From NCBI GenBank assembly GCA_905221605.1, contig CAJNDS010002277.1, positions 85,001 to 149,000 on the forward strand: a stretch of DNA of 64,000 nt, written 5' to 3'. The stretch comes from Symbiodinium natans (taxonomy: Eukaryota > Sar > Dinophyceae > Suessiales > Symbiodiniaceae). The notes below the pieces were generated by a model. That model searched no databases, was not told the origin of the DNA, and saw only the letters and a list, made by a program, of their open reading frames with translations. The translations under genes and the position numbers were made by a program. Position 1 is the first letter of the stretch, and the number at the start of each line of letters is the position of its first letter. This document shows, one piece after another, positions 22,796 through 34,371 of this stretch.

Positions 22796-22890
22796 AAACC
22801 CTAAACCCTAAACCCTAAACCCTAAACCCTAAACCCTAAACCCTAAACCCTAAACCCTAAACCCTAAACCCTAAACCCTAAACCCTAAAA
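22796..22890. repeat. Perfect CCCTAAA block
   Basis: Thirteen consecutive perfect units, the counterpart in opposite orientation of the clean TTTAGGG blocks at 4.0 and 12.6 kb. Confidence 0.9.
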
Positions 22891-23084
22891 TAAACCCCAA
22901 CCCCTACACCCTAAAAAGCCTCAACCCTATAACTATACACCCTAAACTGGCCCTAACCCCGCTACGCTCAGTTCTTTGGTTGCTGATGGCTCCAAAAGCC
23001 CAGGCTTCTCAGATTTCTTAGTTTTATGTAACATGTTTGTGCCTGAGGCACTGCTTGTTTTTCCTTATTTTTGGGTGTGACATA

Positions 23085-23450
23085 GGGTTAGTTTTAGGGT
23101 TTAAGGGCTTCTGAGGAAACCCACACCCCAAGAAAAGGGGAATAAGGGCATAGCCGGGGTCCTAGAACCAGACGGCACCGTGCCCCAAGAGGAGCCCGAA
23201 AAGGGTACCCTAAACCCTAAACCCTAAACCCTAAACCCTAAACCCTAAGCCCTAAGCCCTAAAGCCTAAACCAACAATCTCCAGGCGTCGAACCACGTGA
23301 CCACAGCTGTGGCCGGAGCGACGACGAGGCTGTCGCCCAAATTCTGCTCCGGAGCCTGGGATAATAGAGGGGCCTTCATAATTCGAATAGGGTTTAGGGT
23401 TTAGGGTTTAGGGTTTAGGGTTTAGGGTTTAGGGTTTAGGGTTTAGAGTC
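23085..23450. repeat. CCTAGG-family element copy 3 and two telomere-like blocks
   Basis: Positions 23,112-23,165 repeat the GAGGAAACCC...AAGAAAAGGGGAATAAGGGC...GGGTCCTAG pattern of 8.5 and 12.4 kb. CCCTAAA units follow at 23,209-23,262, and eight TTTAGGG units at 23,391-23,447, again facing each other. Confidence 0.65.
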
Positions 23451-23507
23451 CGCCGACCCTGGCGGCGAGTTGGATGGGAAAAGGACGTGAAAACTCCTTT
23501 ACCCCCC

Positions 23508-23815
23508 AAAATGCGGGGGGGGGGGGGGGGGGTAGGTATGGGTAGGGGGGGGATCCCCGGAAGCTTTTTCCGTGGAGGAACGGCCACCACCACCGCGGTG
23601 GTAGTAAAAATCATGGACCATAGGCGGTTTTTTCGCAACGGGCATGGGGCCTCTGTTTGGACTTCCCCCCCCCCCCCCCACTCTACCCCAAACCCCCCCC
23701 CCCCCCCCCCACCCCCACCCCCACCCCACCCCCCCCCCCAACCCCCCCCCCTCCCCATTTGGCCCCCCAACCACCCACCCCCCCCCCACCCCCCCAAAAC
23801 AGGAACCGCAAACAA
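23508..23815. repeat. Poly-G then poly-C tracts
   Basis: G runs at 23,514-23,532 and 23,546-23,551 and C-rich runs at 23,665-23,797 interrupted by A and T. Long ORFs in opposite strands here (Pro-rich and Gly-rich) are composition artefacts. Confidence 0.85.
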
Positions 23816-23819
23816 AATC

Positions 23820-24945
23820 ACCAAACTCCTGCGGGGTCGGCGGCTTGAGCCGGAGGCTCTTAAATCCGGCCCCCGCGCCGCCCGTGGTCCAGGGCGGAGC
23901 CCGCGTCGCACTAAAGCGCTAGCTTTAAGGGGCGAGCGCCCGAGCCGCCGACCCCGCCCAAAATTGCTTCAAATTCGCGCGGGGCCTTTCGGGAGGCCTC
24001 CGAAACGGCATCCAAGGGGACGCAACACGCGGTGGTGCGAAAAGCACGAAAACCTCGTAAAAACCATGGGTTTTTACAAAAAACCGAGGCCACAAAACAC
24101 CCGCAGCACCCCATTAAACCCTCACGGGCGCGCATCATTGACCCTAGCTTTTCACATGGGGCGCGCGCCAGGCCGAAACCATGTTTTTCAAGGTTTGGGG
24201 GGGGTACCGGAAGCCCAAAACCAGGCGAGCATCATGAGCATCAGCAGCCCTGGCCCGCGGACCCAGGGCAAGAAAAAACGCTGAAAAACGCTGAAATCAC
24301 CGTAAATACCGTGTTTTATGAGGGTTTTCACGCGTGCCTCCGACCCCCACCCTTGTTGCCCTTGACCCGCCCCCAAAGTGCGCATCATCGAAACCCACGT
24401 CGGGGGGGGGGTCTGCTGATGCTGCTGATGCGCGGGGGTCCGGGGCATCATCGAGCCATCGTTTCTCATGTGGGCTTCGTGGGCCTCCGGGCCCACGGCC
24501 CAGAGACCCAGCTGATGCTCATGATGCTCGGTTTGGGGGGTGTTCCAACAGCAGAAAACCTCGTAAATACCGAGTGTTTTGTGGGTCCACGTAAAAACGC
24601 CCCTAAAATCGCTCATTTTACGCGCTCGAACGGCTTCGTGCCTACAAAACACCCTAACAGCAGGACCCCGAATGCCCTTAAGGGCATTCGGGGTCTTGCT
24701 TTTGGGGGTTTCGTGGGCACGCAAGCGTTCAAGCACATACAATCGGCGTGTTTAAGGGGGTTTTGGATGGGCTGGGGGAGGCCGCTGATGCTCATGATGC
24801 TCCCTTTCCTGGGTCCCAAAAGGCTTCCCAAGCCCAAAAACACGTGTTTACAGCGTTTTCTGAAGGTTTTTCGAAGGCAAAACGCATGCATAGAATGCTT
24901 TTAAGGCCCCCAAACCAACCCCACTGATGCTCCTGATGCCGCGCG
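23820..24945. other. GC-rich unit with repeated GCTGATGCTCATGATGC and CTCGTAAATACC motifs
   Basis: This block lacks telomere-type heptamers. GCATCATGAGCATCAGCAG occurs near 24,227, and its complement forms CTGATGCTCATGATGCTC at 24,511 and 24,786, with looser copies at 24,414 and 24,923. AAAACCTCGTAAA occurs at 24,048 and 24,557, and CCGTAAATACCGTGTTTT near 24,300. The copies are spaced 100-300 bp apart and often followed by a G run, suggesting a diverged tandem or foldback repeat. ORFs up to 290 codons run on both strands, with no domain I recognise; I do not call a gene. Confidence 0.5.
24664..24695. repeat. Perfect 32-bp palindrome
   Basis: GACCCCGAATGCCCTT is followed immediately by its exact reverse complement, with no loop. 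It lies in the GC-rich block and is the longest perfect palindrome I noticed. It could be a cruciform, a dyad protein site or the tip of a foldback element. Confidence 0.9.
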
Positions 24946-24967
24946 CGCGCGCGCGCGCGCAGGGGGG

Positions 24968-25010
<43 letters not shown>
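24941..25010. repeat. (CG)n run followed by a long G run
   Basis: About ten CG dinucleotides are followed by a G run of about 40 bases interrupted only near its start. The run can form Z-DNA and G-quadruplexes, and marks the right edge of the GC-rich block. Confidence 0.9.
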
Positions 25011-25569
25011 GGCGGAGGCATGAGAAAGAGAGACAGAGAGAAGGAGAGGACAAAGACACGGGAAAGAGAAGACAGTGCCAAGGTTCAAGGTTTCGTGCTT
25101 TGGGGGGCGGGGGCCCGGCCCGTGCCGCTAGGCCTGAAATAATGAGAAATCGAATAGGGCTTTGGGGGATATTCATCGCATAGTTATCCAGGGACTAGTA
25201 TGTTTACGAATGTTGAACTGAGTTGTGCTTTAAACCCTTTGAAAATTGCATATGATTAGGTTCCCTTATAAGGTAAGAAGGGAAAGTAAAAATAATCCCG
25301 AAGCACAACCCAGTGAAATCAGAGTGCTCCACATGCCTTGAATCTTCGGTCTGAATCTCGCCGTGCCGCCGAAAATAAAGTTGGCATCTACGTGCATCTT
25401 CTCGATCTTCCGCCACCTCCACCAAGGCAAGCTTAGATCCTGCAGACTGCCCCAAGGGTCAAAAGCGAGCGAGATCGCAAGATGCCTTCGATGTTTAACT
25501 TAGCAAGGGGCCCGAGTCCTGCGTTTCCTCTTGGGGAGGGATTGCGCGAGCTTGCGCTGATCGCAGGGG

Positions 25570-28500
25570 TCTCTGCACAGCTGTCTTTCTCCAACGAGTT
25601 GCTAGACAACTGCAACTTTTAGATTGTCACAAACCATCATCGCGTCATTATGGATTTAAATAACACATGATGAGACTATTAGAAGATTATAAAGTTATAT
25701 TACTATATTATAAGATCTGTTTGCCACTATATTGTTACATTACCGTGCTATCATATCTGCCTACTTCGCGGCTGCGGCACAGCCTTCAAGGGCTTTGCAC
25801 AGTGGCAGAACTGGACCGTTGAGTGCAAGATGTTGCAGGCAGCTTCATGACACTTGTCAGAAGCGGAATCCACCCTGGGGAACGAAGTGCAATGAACGGA
25901 CTTGAGGGTTACCTCTTAACACACAGTACAGAAAACATCCCTTGCCAATTCGCGGACTTCCTTCGTAGCAAGCACGCTCCCCAATCCCGGTCCTCCAGTC
26001 TTAGGTTCCTTGGCTGTTGGAGCCTAACCCCAGCATCGAAGATGAGTACTACAGACACGCCTGGCATACCCTGTGTGCTTGAAGCTGCGCAAGCTTTCCG
26101 AGTCTTATTGTTGCCAATGGATCCAGGACCTCTTGGCAGATGCCGTCTTGCTTTACACATGCACCTTCCCCAGCTACAATCGGATTACTGAGTATGACCA
26201 CTGCTGCCAGGAAGCAGACGGTCTCCACCAACGACCCTACACCCATGAACCCTTCCTAGTCTCGCCACTCGCCGAGTCTGTTTTCACCGAGGGTCCAGCC
26301 AGCTTGCGGGCAGCGCCAGGCTGGATCAGACCCGTGCAATCGAGCCACGTAGCCCGGCACGCAGCCTTCACGCTGAGGCACCTTTCAGAAGATGAGTCGA
26401 TGTTGAAACCCAGTTGGGGTCTGGGGGGGGTTCTAGGGTGCCATCTTTTGGCGGGAGCCCTGCGCACGGGCGCAGGCCTTGGGGTGAAAGACGGTGTGCT
26501 GTGGGGACAGGGGTGCCCTTGCAGCATGAAGTGGATGTTAGGTTACCCACAAATCATTCCTGTCACCTCTGCTCTGCTTCCAAACTCCTTTAAGCTGGGC
26601 TTGCAACAAGCTTTGGAAGGGAACCCTCTTGCCCTCTTCGGAGGATGGGAGTGGTTCAGAACCCTACAACCCTACAAAACGGCTAGGAGAACTTCCCGCC
26701 TCTGCATGTGGACAGCCGCCATTGTCCTCCTCATACCTGCCCTGCCTTGGCGGATTCAAGGTCTACAGGAGGAGGCCGGGCTGAACAGCTAGGCAGCTGC
26801 GATCACTGCAGTTGGGTTCCTATGACACGGAAGCCGTTGTGCCGCAGTGGTTTGGGGGGGACATCTTTTCCAACGCCCCGCATTACGGCTGCAAAGTTGC
26901 ACTGACGTGCGTCACGGAGCACTGAAGAGAGAAGTAGTTAAGTGAGCTTTCGCCAAGCAGGTGTATCTTAGAAACTCAGAAACGTGCTCAGAGTCATGGG
27001 TTAGGATAGAGGCTTCCCCTAACCTGTAACCGAGCAGTGCACAAAAGAACTAGTTCACCGAGGCACTCGAAAGCATCAAAGACGCGCAGCTCCGTGAGAT
27101 TGCTGAGGGAGAGCGGAAGGGAAGCTTTGCCTAAGCAAAGCTTTAACAAAGACACCCAGCATCAACTGTAATGATTGTCGTTCCGAGCCTTGCAACTAGC
27201 TAGTGCCTGAGTATCCGCAGCGCGGAAATATGAAAATACAGCCTAAACATTCTTGAAACATATCACAACATTCTTGTAACATATCACAAAACTCTGGCCA
27301 GGTGCAACATGCAGCTCCAGCATCGTTGGGCAAGTTCGAAAACTAACCTTATTCTCCTCGCGGCTAGGTCGCCGGTGAGGTTGTTTCCAACGACATTGAG
27401 ATTTACCAGCTCTGTCAGCTTGCCCAGGCACCTCAGATTGCTGTCCTGGATTCTGTGAGTATGCTTCTTGAATTCAACAGGTGCGGTGTAAGCTTTAGCG
27501 GTATGAAGACAAGGCATGATCACCAGCATCCATGCACAAGTCTACCGTCTGCTTAAGGTCCCCCCAAAAAACCAAAAGGACCTTCTTCCGACAAGGGCAA
27601 CACAGGGCTTATTTTCTTTTCTTTTGGGGGGGTGGGGGTTCTTAAGCAAATACTAGAAATAGACTGAAGTACATGGCCACCGCGGCCACATGAAGCAAAC
27701 ACTCTTGGAGCCCAAGACGCTCTGGGAGGGCTCTCATTGAGCTCCCCTGCCACGGCGCGATGTTCAAGCGGCGCAGCCCTGGGTTCTTCATGGGGGCTTT
27801 TTCTGCTTATAGGGGCTTATAGGGGCTTATAGAGGCTTATAGAGGCTTATAGAGGCTGATGAGGAGGCTTAGGGGGGACCTAGGGGGGCTTAGGGGTGAC
27901 CTAGGGGGGCTTAGGGGGGGCCTCGGGGGCCTTAGGGTTGCCTTACTTCGCTGGCTTAGCATGCGAGAAGCCTCCCAGAACGGGGAAAATCTGCGCGCCG
28001 ATTCAGCAAAACCCTGGTCTTTATCTGGCACGCATTTCGCCGCTGTAGGGCTTCAGTGCTCCTACAAACCCTAAACCCCTAAAGAAAACTGTGGCGGGTT
28101 GCAGTCCTCGGCCCCGAACTTGAAACCTGGAACTTAGTGGAGGGCCCGTTTCATCAGAATGGGCATTTTGTGGGGCAGCTTAGTTGTCTTCTCGCTTGTA
28201 GTGAGCAAAGACTTTTCGTCCGAGCGTCCGTGAAGCTCGCAAATCCATTCCGGCACCTGTGTTCCAAATTCTATCAGCCCAATCTTGGGAATAGGGTCCA
28301 GGGTTTAGCGTTTAGGGTTTAGGGCTTCAGGGTTTAGGGTTTAGGGTTTAGGGTTTAGGGCTTAGGGTGTCGTACAAGTGTCTGTTGGGGAGTGTGGGGA
28401 GGCAACGAGGTGGGAAGGTAATGAGTCCCTGTTGCTGAAGAACAACGTCAGAAGAGGACACAGCAAGACAGCAAGAAATGCGATGTGCCGGCCTTTGTCA

Positions 28501-29364
28501 TGAAGCCGAATACCTTTCCTAGAACGCCTTCCGAGATTGGTTCATGGTCAGCGGCACGATCGCATCATGGGAGCCTTGCGACCGGTGCGTTGCTCAAAAA
28601 GACGCGAGGTCAAAAACGCCCCATGGGGCCCTGTAGATAACACCAGCACCCGAGGGCCCAAATCCCTTCCCTTTACTCTCATCGGGCACCTGTGGAGAGG
28701 ACACGTCCACCTGCAAGCCGCGGATCCTGGGCCACCCATCTCCATCCGGAACAGGAACAAGGGCCACTCTAACGATTGGGGGGGCCCTTATCATCGTACC
28801 GCACCTCCTTAGCAAGCATTCACAATCTTCTCCCAGAGGTGAATTGCTACGGGCTTGCTCTCAAACCCCGAAACTGTGCAGCTTGAGTGTTCGACTTACA
28901 TTAGGTTGTACAAAGTGGCCACCGCACAAGGTTTTGCACGCTGGCTCCAGTCACAAAGGCTCAAGCAAGGAGAGTTCACAGTTCAAGCAAGCCTGCTGCA
29001 AGAACCAATTAACACTCCAGCAGCCCCTTCTTCAAGCGTAAACCTCCGAGCGTCGTCCAGCCAGCTAGAGAGAGGGGCTCCGATGCGTGGTGAGCTCCAT
29101 ATTGCCTCTGGCTGAGCACAGGGTCTTAATGGGAGTCCTCTTTCAGCGGGGTGAGGTCGCATGGGTTAGTGCACAGGGCTTGAACGCGTTGCCCTTGAGG
29201 TCTTACAAGAATGGACTCTCATATTGGGGCAGAGACGCTGCTGGTTCAAGAACCGCACGCTGAGCCCAGGGAACGGATGCTTACGGCAAGAAGTCACAAT
29301 CAGGACAGGGCTCAGATTCAAGATGCGCAGATTCGGCAGAGCTGCGATGAGGGTAGCCAGCTTT
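25570..29364 (-). CDS. Leucine-rich-repeat (LRR) gene or gene remnant, small dispersed exons
   Basis: Several separated minus-strand stretches read as single plant-type LRRs. At about 29,364-29,308 the reading is KLATLIAALPNLRILNLS. At about 27,441-27,368 it is LRCLGKLTELVNLNVVGN followed by NLTGDLA, matching the LxxLxxLxxLxLxxNxLTGxL consensus. At about 27,126-27,062 it is LPLSLSNLTELRVFDAFEC, and at about 25,614-25,576 LQLSSNSLEKDSC. Weaker pieces lie near 28,260 (VPEWICEL) and 26,105 (LGKLAQLQ). The pieces fall in different frames, separated by hundreds of bases including a telomere-like block (28,300-28,370), a TIR element and a minisatellite, so they would have to be short exons in long introns or decayed fragments. 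LRR domains usually bind proteins. The function and ends of the gene are unknown. That LRR coding existed here is fairly clear; that it is an intact gene is not. Confidence 0.45.
25620..25760. other. AT-rich stretch
   Basis: About 140 bp of TATATTA-type sequence interrupts GC-balanced surroundings. Nothing coding is visible. It may be intronic to the LRR locus. Confidence 0.5.
27546..27656. repeat. MITE-like element, CTTAAG family, copy in the LRR locus
   Basis: CTGCTTAAGGTCCCCCC (27,549-27,565) faces GGGGTTCTTAAGCAAATACTAG (27,634-27,655). The interior segment GGGCTTATTTTCTTTTC before the G run resembles the 3.0-kb copy. Confidence 0.65.
27800..27945. repeat. GGGGCTTATA / GGGGGGCTTA minisatellite
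   Basis: Six units near GGGGCTTATA(GA) at 27,800-27,860 pass into CTTAGGGGGG(A/C)C units at 27,865-27,945. It resembles the G-rich run at 55,060-55,385. Confidence 0.75.
28300..28372. repeat. TTTAGGG block
   Basis: About nine units with CTTAGGG and CTTCAGGG variants, inside the interval spanned by the LRR fragments. Confidence 0.85.
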
Positions 29365-29399
29365 CGTGGCTGCAAGCAGTTTGCATCGCCCACGTCGAG

Positions 29400-30750
29400 G
29401 ATCCTCTCACTATGTGGCCCTTGAAATCGGGATTGTAAGGAGGGTAGCGACCTTACCCTGCATCGCTGTCGGGGGCCTACAACAAGTGCCTAAAGCATAC
29501 CAAACCTCTTTAGACCGTGACAGGTCTGTCTTGGCAAGGCCTCAGAGAATCCATAAGCAAAGTCTCATGGCTCGATGTCGGGAAACTTCTTTCATTTCGC
29601 ACACGCTAGTTCTGAACGGACGTTGTCACCTTACTTTGAACTACATCCTAACATTCAAAACGGGCGAGAACCCAGACCTGTTTCAACCTTATGTACCAGC
29701 AACACACACGGGGACAGCTTTCCAAGCCTCGCGACCTCCGAGCCTCCGACACCAAGACGAAGCACACAAAGGTCGTAATCACAAGCTGCAGTCTCGAAAA
29801 AAGCACAACTCTTTAGCAAGAGCAGACTAAATCCGTTGCTGCCCTAGCATCTTAACAGCCACAAGACCCGCCCGTCCCCAAGAGAAAACACCGCTGCCTC
29901 ACCGATTGTAATGGCGCAACTGGCTGAGCAGGTACACTTTGCAAAGCCGAGCACTGCCTTGGATTGCCAGGGTTTAGGGTGTCAGTGTTTCGGCGTAATT
30001 CAAAGAACGTCGGCAGTGCAGATGCTGACAGGGTTGGTTCCACGCACAAAGGGAATGCGCAGCTGCGGTGCCGTAAGGTCAGGCGCAGTATGCGGTAGGT
30101 ACCGTCCTGAGGGTTCACTTTCCGCAGCGGCTCTCTTCACACACTGACTGTATGCATGCATGTATATGGATATATATATATATATATTCCTCTACATAGG
30201 TATGGTACTACAATAACTTTCTTATCCAGAGGGCATTATTTACTTATACTTGTATCAGTCACGGTGATCCGGTCCTCAGCTTGACGGCAGCCAAGGACTT
30301 CCTGGTACAGACACGTCTCACGCACTGACGATGCAGTCAATACTGGCACTACTTGTAATAGGGTTGAGGATTTAGGGTTTAGGGTTTAGCGTCTTGGGCT
30401 ACTTGCATTAAACACTGCCATGGCTTCTGCTGTCGGAATTATTTGCCACGATTGCTGCTGTTTCCTGTCTACGTCTTGGAGTTGACTGGCCCTTCTTACG
30501 GGTAACTTTCTATCCCCGCTCTTTCTTGGGATACTCTGAAGACATGGCCTTTGCGTAGCCTCCTACATCCTGAGCTCAGACTCCAAACAGGCCTCACCCT
30601 CATCCACAGGTACTCGCGCATCCTGAGAGTTAGGAGCCACAAGTGCGCCCATACCCTTCCCCAGATACTTCAGCCCCAATCCAGGCGTTCACTCTACACC
30701 TGACGACATGGAGGGGCGGGGAGGGGGGAGGACGGAAGGGGTTCGTCGTT
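29400..30750. other. No supported gene
   Basis: ORFs of up to 154 codons occur on both strands (for example 29,366-29,830), without a domain or coding bias I can recognise. A short (TA)n lies near 30,168-30,187 and a small TTTAGGG remnant at 30,368-30,390. Confidence 0.5.
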
Positions 30751-30754
30751 CCTT

Positions 30755-30912
30755 TTTTCGCCTTGGCTTCCTTCCGAGAAGTGTCTGGACCCGGATCCGG
30801 TCTACTTAGTCTACTTCCCCCAAACCCACTCTCAGAACCCGCTTTGGGACCTCATTGGACCTGCTCTGGGCCGGCCCGGCTGCCGGCGCCCAACGTTTAC
30901 AATTATTCTTCT
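30755..30912. repeat. Dispersed element with hairpin head, copy 1 (CGCCTTGGCTTC)
   Basis: The head TTCGCCTTGGCTTCCTTCCG (30,757-30,776) and the tail GGCTGCCGGCGCCCAACG with TTTACAATTATTCTTC (from about 30,876) are both shared with the copy at 31,241-31,600. Confidence 0.6.
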
Positions 30913-31240
30913 ACAGAGCCTCACATCTAGGGCTCCCAAGAACGAACCAGAATGTAGAGGTACGGTACTGAGCCCCTGAAAGGTTGAAGCTTAAACCCTG
31001 AACCCTAATCCTGAACCCTAAAACCCTGAGCCCTAGCACGGCCTTGCACAGCCGGCATACATCAGCCAGTGCCTCCTCACTGGGGCCTCCAGGGGCTCGG
31101 AAAGCCCCAGTCCCAACTGCGCCCCATTTGGGGCTAGGGGTTTCGGGTTTCGGGTTGAGGGTTTAGGGTTTAGGGTTTAGGGTCGAATGCTGTACCCTGC
31201 TAGGTATAGGAGGGTTGAAGGAACCAAGCTGGGCTGGAAA

Positions 31241-31600
31241 TTCGCCTCGGCTTCCTGCCGAGAAGCGTCTGGAACAAGCAGACCCGGATCGGGCCTCCTT
31301 CCCCCCTAACCCAATGCCAAATTTTCTGACGCCACCCCCCCCCCCCCCGCCCTGGGACCCCCCCCAATCGTGGGAGAGTGCCTCAACCCCCCACCCCCCC
31401 CCCACCCCCCCCCCCCCCCCCCCCACCCCCCCCCACCCCCTCCCACCCCCCCCCCCACCCCCCCCCAACCCCCCCCCCCCTTCTTTGACCCCGCTGCCCT
31501 TCCTCTTTCCTCCTTTCTGTCCTGGGGCCGGCCCGGCTGTCCTGGGGCCGGCCCGGCTGCCGAGGCGGCGCGCGCAAGCGTTTACAATTATGGTGGACGC
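31241..31600. repeat. Dispersed element with hairpin head, copy 2, containing a poly-C tract
   Basis: The head TTCGCCTCGGCTTCCTGCCG then AGAAGCGTCTGG forms a CTCGGC/GCCGAG stem. It is followed by AGCAGACCCGGATC, a C-rich tract (31,336-31,485), a 22-bp tandem duplication of CCTGGGGCCGGCCCGGCTG, and the tail GCAAGCGTTTACAATTATGG. The Pro-rich and Gly-rich ORFs across the C tract are artefacts. Confidence 0.7.
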
Positions 31601-34371
31601 GTTGGAGAGTTGACGTGCATCTATCTTTCGAAGCACGCTACCCCAGACCCAACACGCGAGGGACCCCTCAGCGTGCACAGTACTGCCATTAAGTCTGGGT
31701 TGGGAAAGGGGGGGGCTCTTGCCTGTGGTGCATTTGAAGATGCACCAAGAGCACCAGAGCACCAGGGGAGCGACACATCTCTCATGTTCACTTGGCATTC
31801 TAAACTCCCTCAATGAGATGAACCGAAGTCCCGGAACTCTCTAAGAAACCCCGTTCAATTTTAAAACCAAAAATCTCCAGGAGCGGGTTTTGCTTTCAGG
31901 GTTCCCTTCCTAGAAGAGGCCAGCCCTTTCAGACTACAAACACCAAACCCCCTGCAACCACCGCAAATCAAAAGTCACAACCCCAATGTGGTAGCTGGGT
32001 CAGTCCAACCTTGTGGGGCCACAGAAATGTTGTGGAGCCCGGCCACGCAGCGCTTCCTTCGATGCAAGTGGGACTGAAAACCAAATTGCGTGCTTTGCGG
32101 TTGCACATTGTCAAGTGCACACGTTGTTTTCAGACTGAGCTCTTCCGCTCCACTGTGCTAATTGTTGTCTGCTCTTGTGCTACGTCTATGACCAGCGGAA
32201 AAGATGTCAAATTCCTGAAAACTTAGTTTGGCATGTTCGGGCTTGATCATTCACATTTGGGGTTGTGGAAGCGATACATTCGCTACGAACATTACCTGTC
32301 ATCTTATACATTCAGGGCCGGCTGGCCCTTGAAGGGGCCACCTGAATCTCAGCTATATGTGCTGCTGCAAACAGCACATGTCTTTCTGGGTTCATTGAAA
32401 AGGGAAGTAAACTCCAAGACCATGGTCCCAACGCAACTTGCATGAACACACCTCCACCCAAGCCTTCGACCCAGAAGCATCCCAGCTCTGCTCTGCAAAT
32501 CGTAGTCCAACAACCTTCAAGTCTCCATGGCAAGATGGACGTCTTCGGAGTTGCTCAAGTCAGCTGAGGTACGGCTTGTCTTGCCCCATATGGTCTAGCA
32601 GCATCTGAAGAGTCTCCACCTTTGAAAACTTGGCTTTTAAAAGATATGGAAAAAAGCCAGACACCAAACTTACTGCGAACGCAACTCAAAATTGCACACA
32701 ACAACAGGCAGTCTTTGCAAAAGCTTTAAAGGTTTAGCTGTGTAGCTCAAGCTGCGCACCCTGGCACAAGATGCCTTGCTGCCACGGAATCATTTCTGTC
32801 AAACTCCAATTTCTTCTCGCAAACTCTGCAATCTTTTGGCAAGTGCCACCATTTCCTTCACACTTCCACAAGACGCGGCTTTGCAGACTGGAACTTTCAA
32901 AGCTCATGGCCTTTGAACAATAATTACAGGTTTCGCCTTCAAACCAAACCGTTTTCTTGCAAGTTCTGAAACCATGTCGAGGCTTGAGGTATATAGGTCT
33001 GATCGCGGACGGAGCCACATGGGACCACATTGCGAGGTGCGTTTGGCGGCGTAGAAACGGCGACACGACACTGCACGACATGGCTCTCAGAAAGTCTACG
33101 ACACTTCAGAAACCGGGTCTTGGTGAGCAAAGCACCTGGAACATTCACAGAGGCCTGCGACACAGCCACCTCGCCGCGCAGCAGCCAGCGTGCCCACCTC
33201 AGTCCTTCGACTTTCTCGACCTTCAAACACGAACACTTCTGCTACACATCCTTCAGCCCAAGGTGGTACTCCTCATCCTTCAGCCCAGGTCGTACGATGC
33301 TTTATACCGACGTCGAGGCCATCAGCATTTCAGTCCACATCCCTCCATAGCTTCCCACCAAAACCTCTTCCACCCCAGATCTCTCCCCCCCAACACACGG
33401 AGATGACAGAGCCCATTGACGAGGCGGAAACAGGTCAACTTGAAGCACAGGAAACCACGACTCGGCTGACCTCTCCAGTGGACAATCTTGCACACCAGGC
33501 CGCCTCCTCCATGAACGTGGGCAAGCCTCTGTGCTTTGGGGGTATGAGGATGGCTGCGAACTTGCACCCTTTCAATCTACACACTGGGTAGCTCTCTACA
33601 TTAGGGTCCCAGTTTAGGGTCCTGCTTCAAAGGGCCAAAAGGAGGACCCAAATTAGAGAACTACCCATCTAGCGTTGGCCCCAGGATCAGAATCTGCGAG
33701 CAACGGGAGCTTGCCTGGTTCCAAGGGTGCCAGCAAGTAGTACAGCGGGAGAGACTCGGCAACCAGCGAATTCCCAAACGCCTCACCAACCGCCGGCACC
33801 TGTGAGGAAGCGTGCCATACAGAAAAGCCCCCGAAGCTCCCGCCAAAACCACAAGACAACAAACATGACAACCAGTATGGAAAATTAGCAATGCCAATAT
33901 ATGCCAATCAAGCGAAACCATCCAGGTGAGGAAGAGGCAGGCCAGGATCAGAGAACAAGGAAAGCAGGCTGGCAAGGCAACACGGTGGAAGACGTAGTGA
34001 GCTCTGACCTCACCTGCAAACATGGAGCCGCATGTTGGGCACTGCTTATCCCTACGTACGAACGTGCCCAAACCCTAGGTCATACTCTGATTAACAAGCA
34101 GGACACGGTTTCCTGTCGGAGACGTGTGTGCTCTGAGTGTACTGAGTTCCCTAAGCTCTGAGCCACAAACTTAAACCCCACACCCTAAAACCTAAACCCT
34201 AAAACCCTAAAACTCTAAAACCCTTAAACCCTAAAGCCGAAGCTCTCAATGACTCAACCCCTGAATCCTCTTTTTGCCCTCTGGGGCCACGATTGCCAAT
34301 ACGGCCAAGGCCTCAAAGATGCTCCTGACAGCTCGCCACACGAACGGGAGCTGGGATGCCTGCTGCGTAGG
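31601..34371. other. No confident gene; weak ORFs at 32.7-33.1 and 33.65-34.07 kb
   Basis: A 115-codon minus-strand ORF at 32,734-33,081 has ten Cys in its C-terminal two thirds, some paired as CNYC and CEGNGGTC, but no named zinc-finger spacing. A 136-codon minus ORF at 33,661-34,071 begins with a CPTC pair and has two hydrophobic segments. A different frame over the same DNA is equally open, so neither is called. A decayed CCCTAAA run lies at 34,170-34,235. Confidence 0.4.

Noticed and set aside
23429-24904. ORFs of 160-290 codons on both strands
   Set aside because: They overlap each other in opposite frames over GC-rich repeats and homopolymers and show no domain; described as a repeat island instead.
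26073-26792. 239-codon plus-strand ORF
   Set aside because: Ordinary composition but no domain; it lies opposite LRR-like minus-strand pieces, and its several overlapping partners are equally open.
31163-31816. 216-codon minus and 132/148-codon plus ORFs
   Set aside because: They cross a C-rich tract within a dispersed repeat; composition artefacts.
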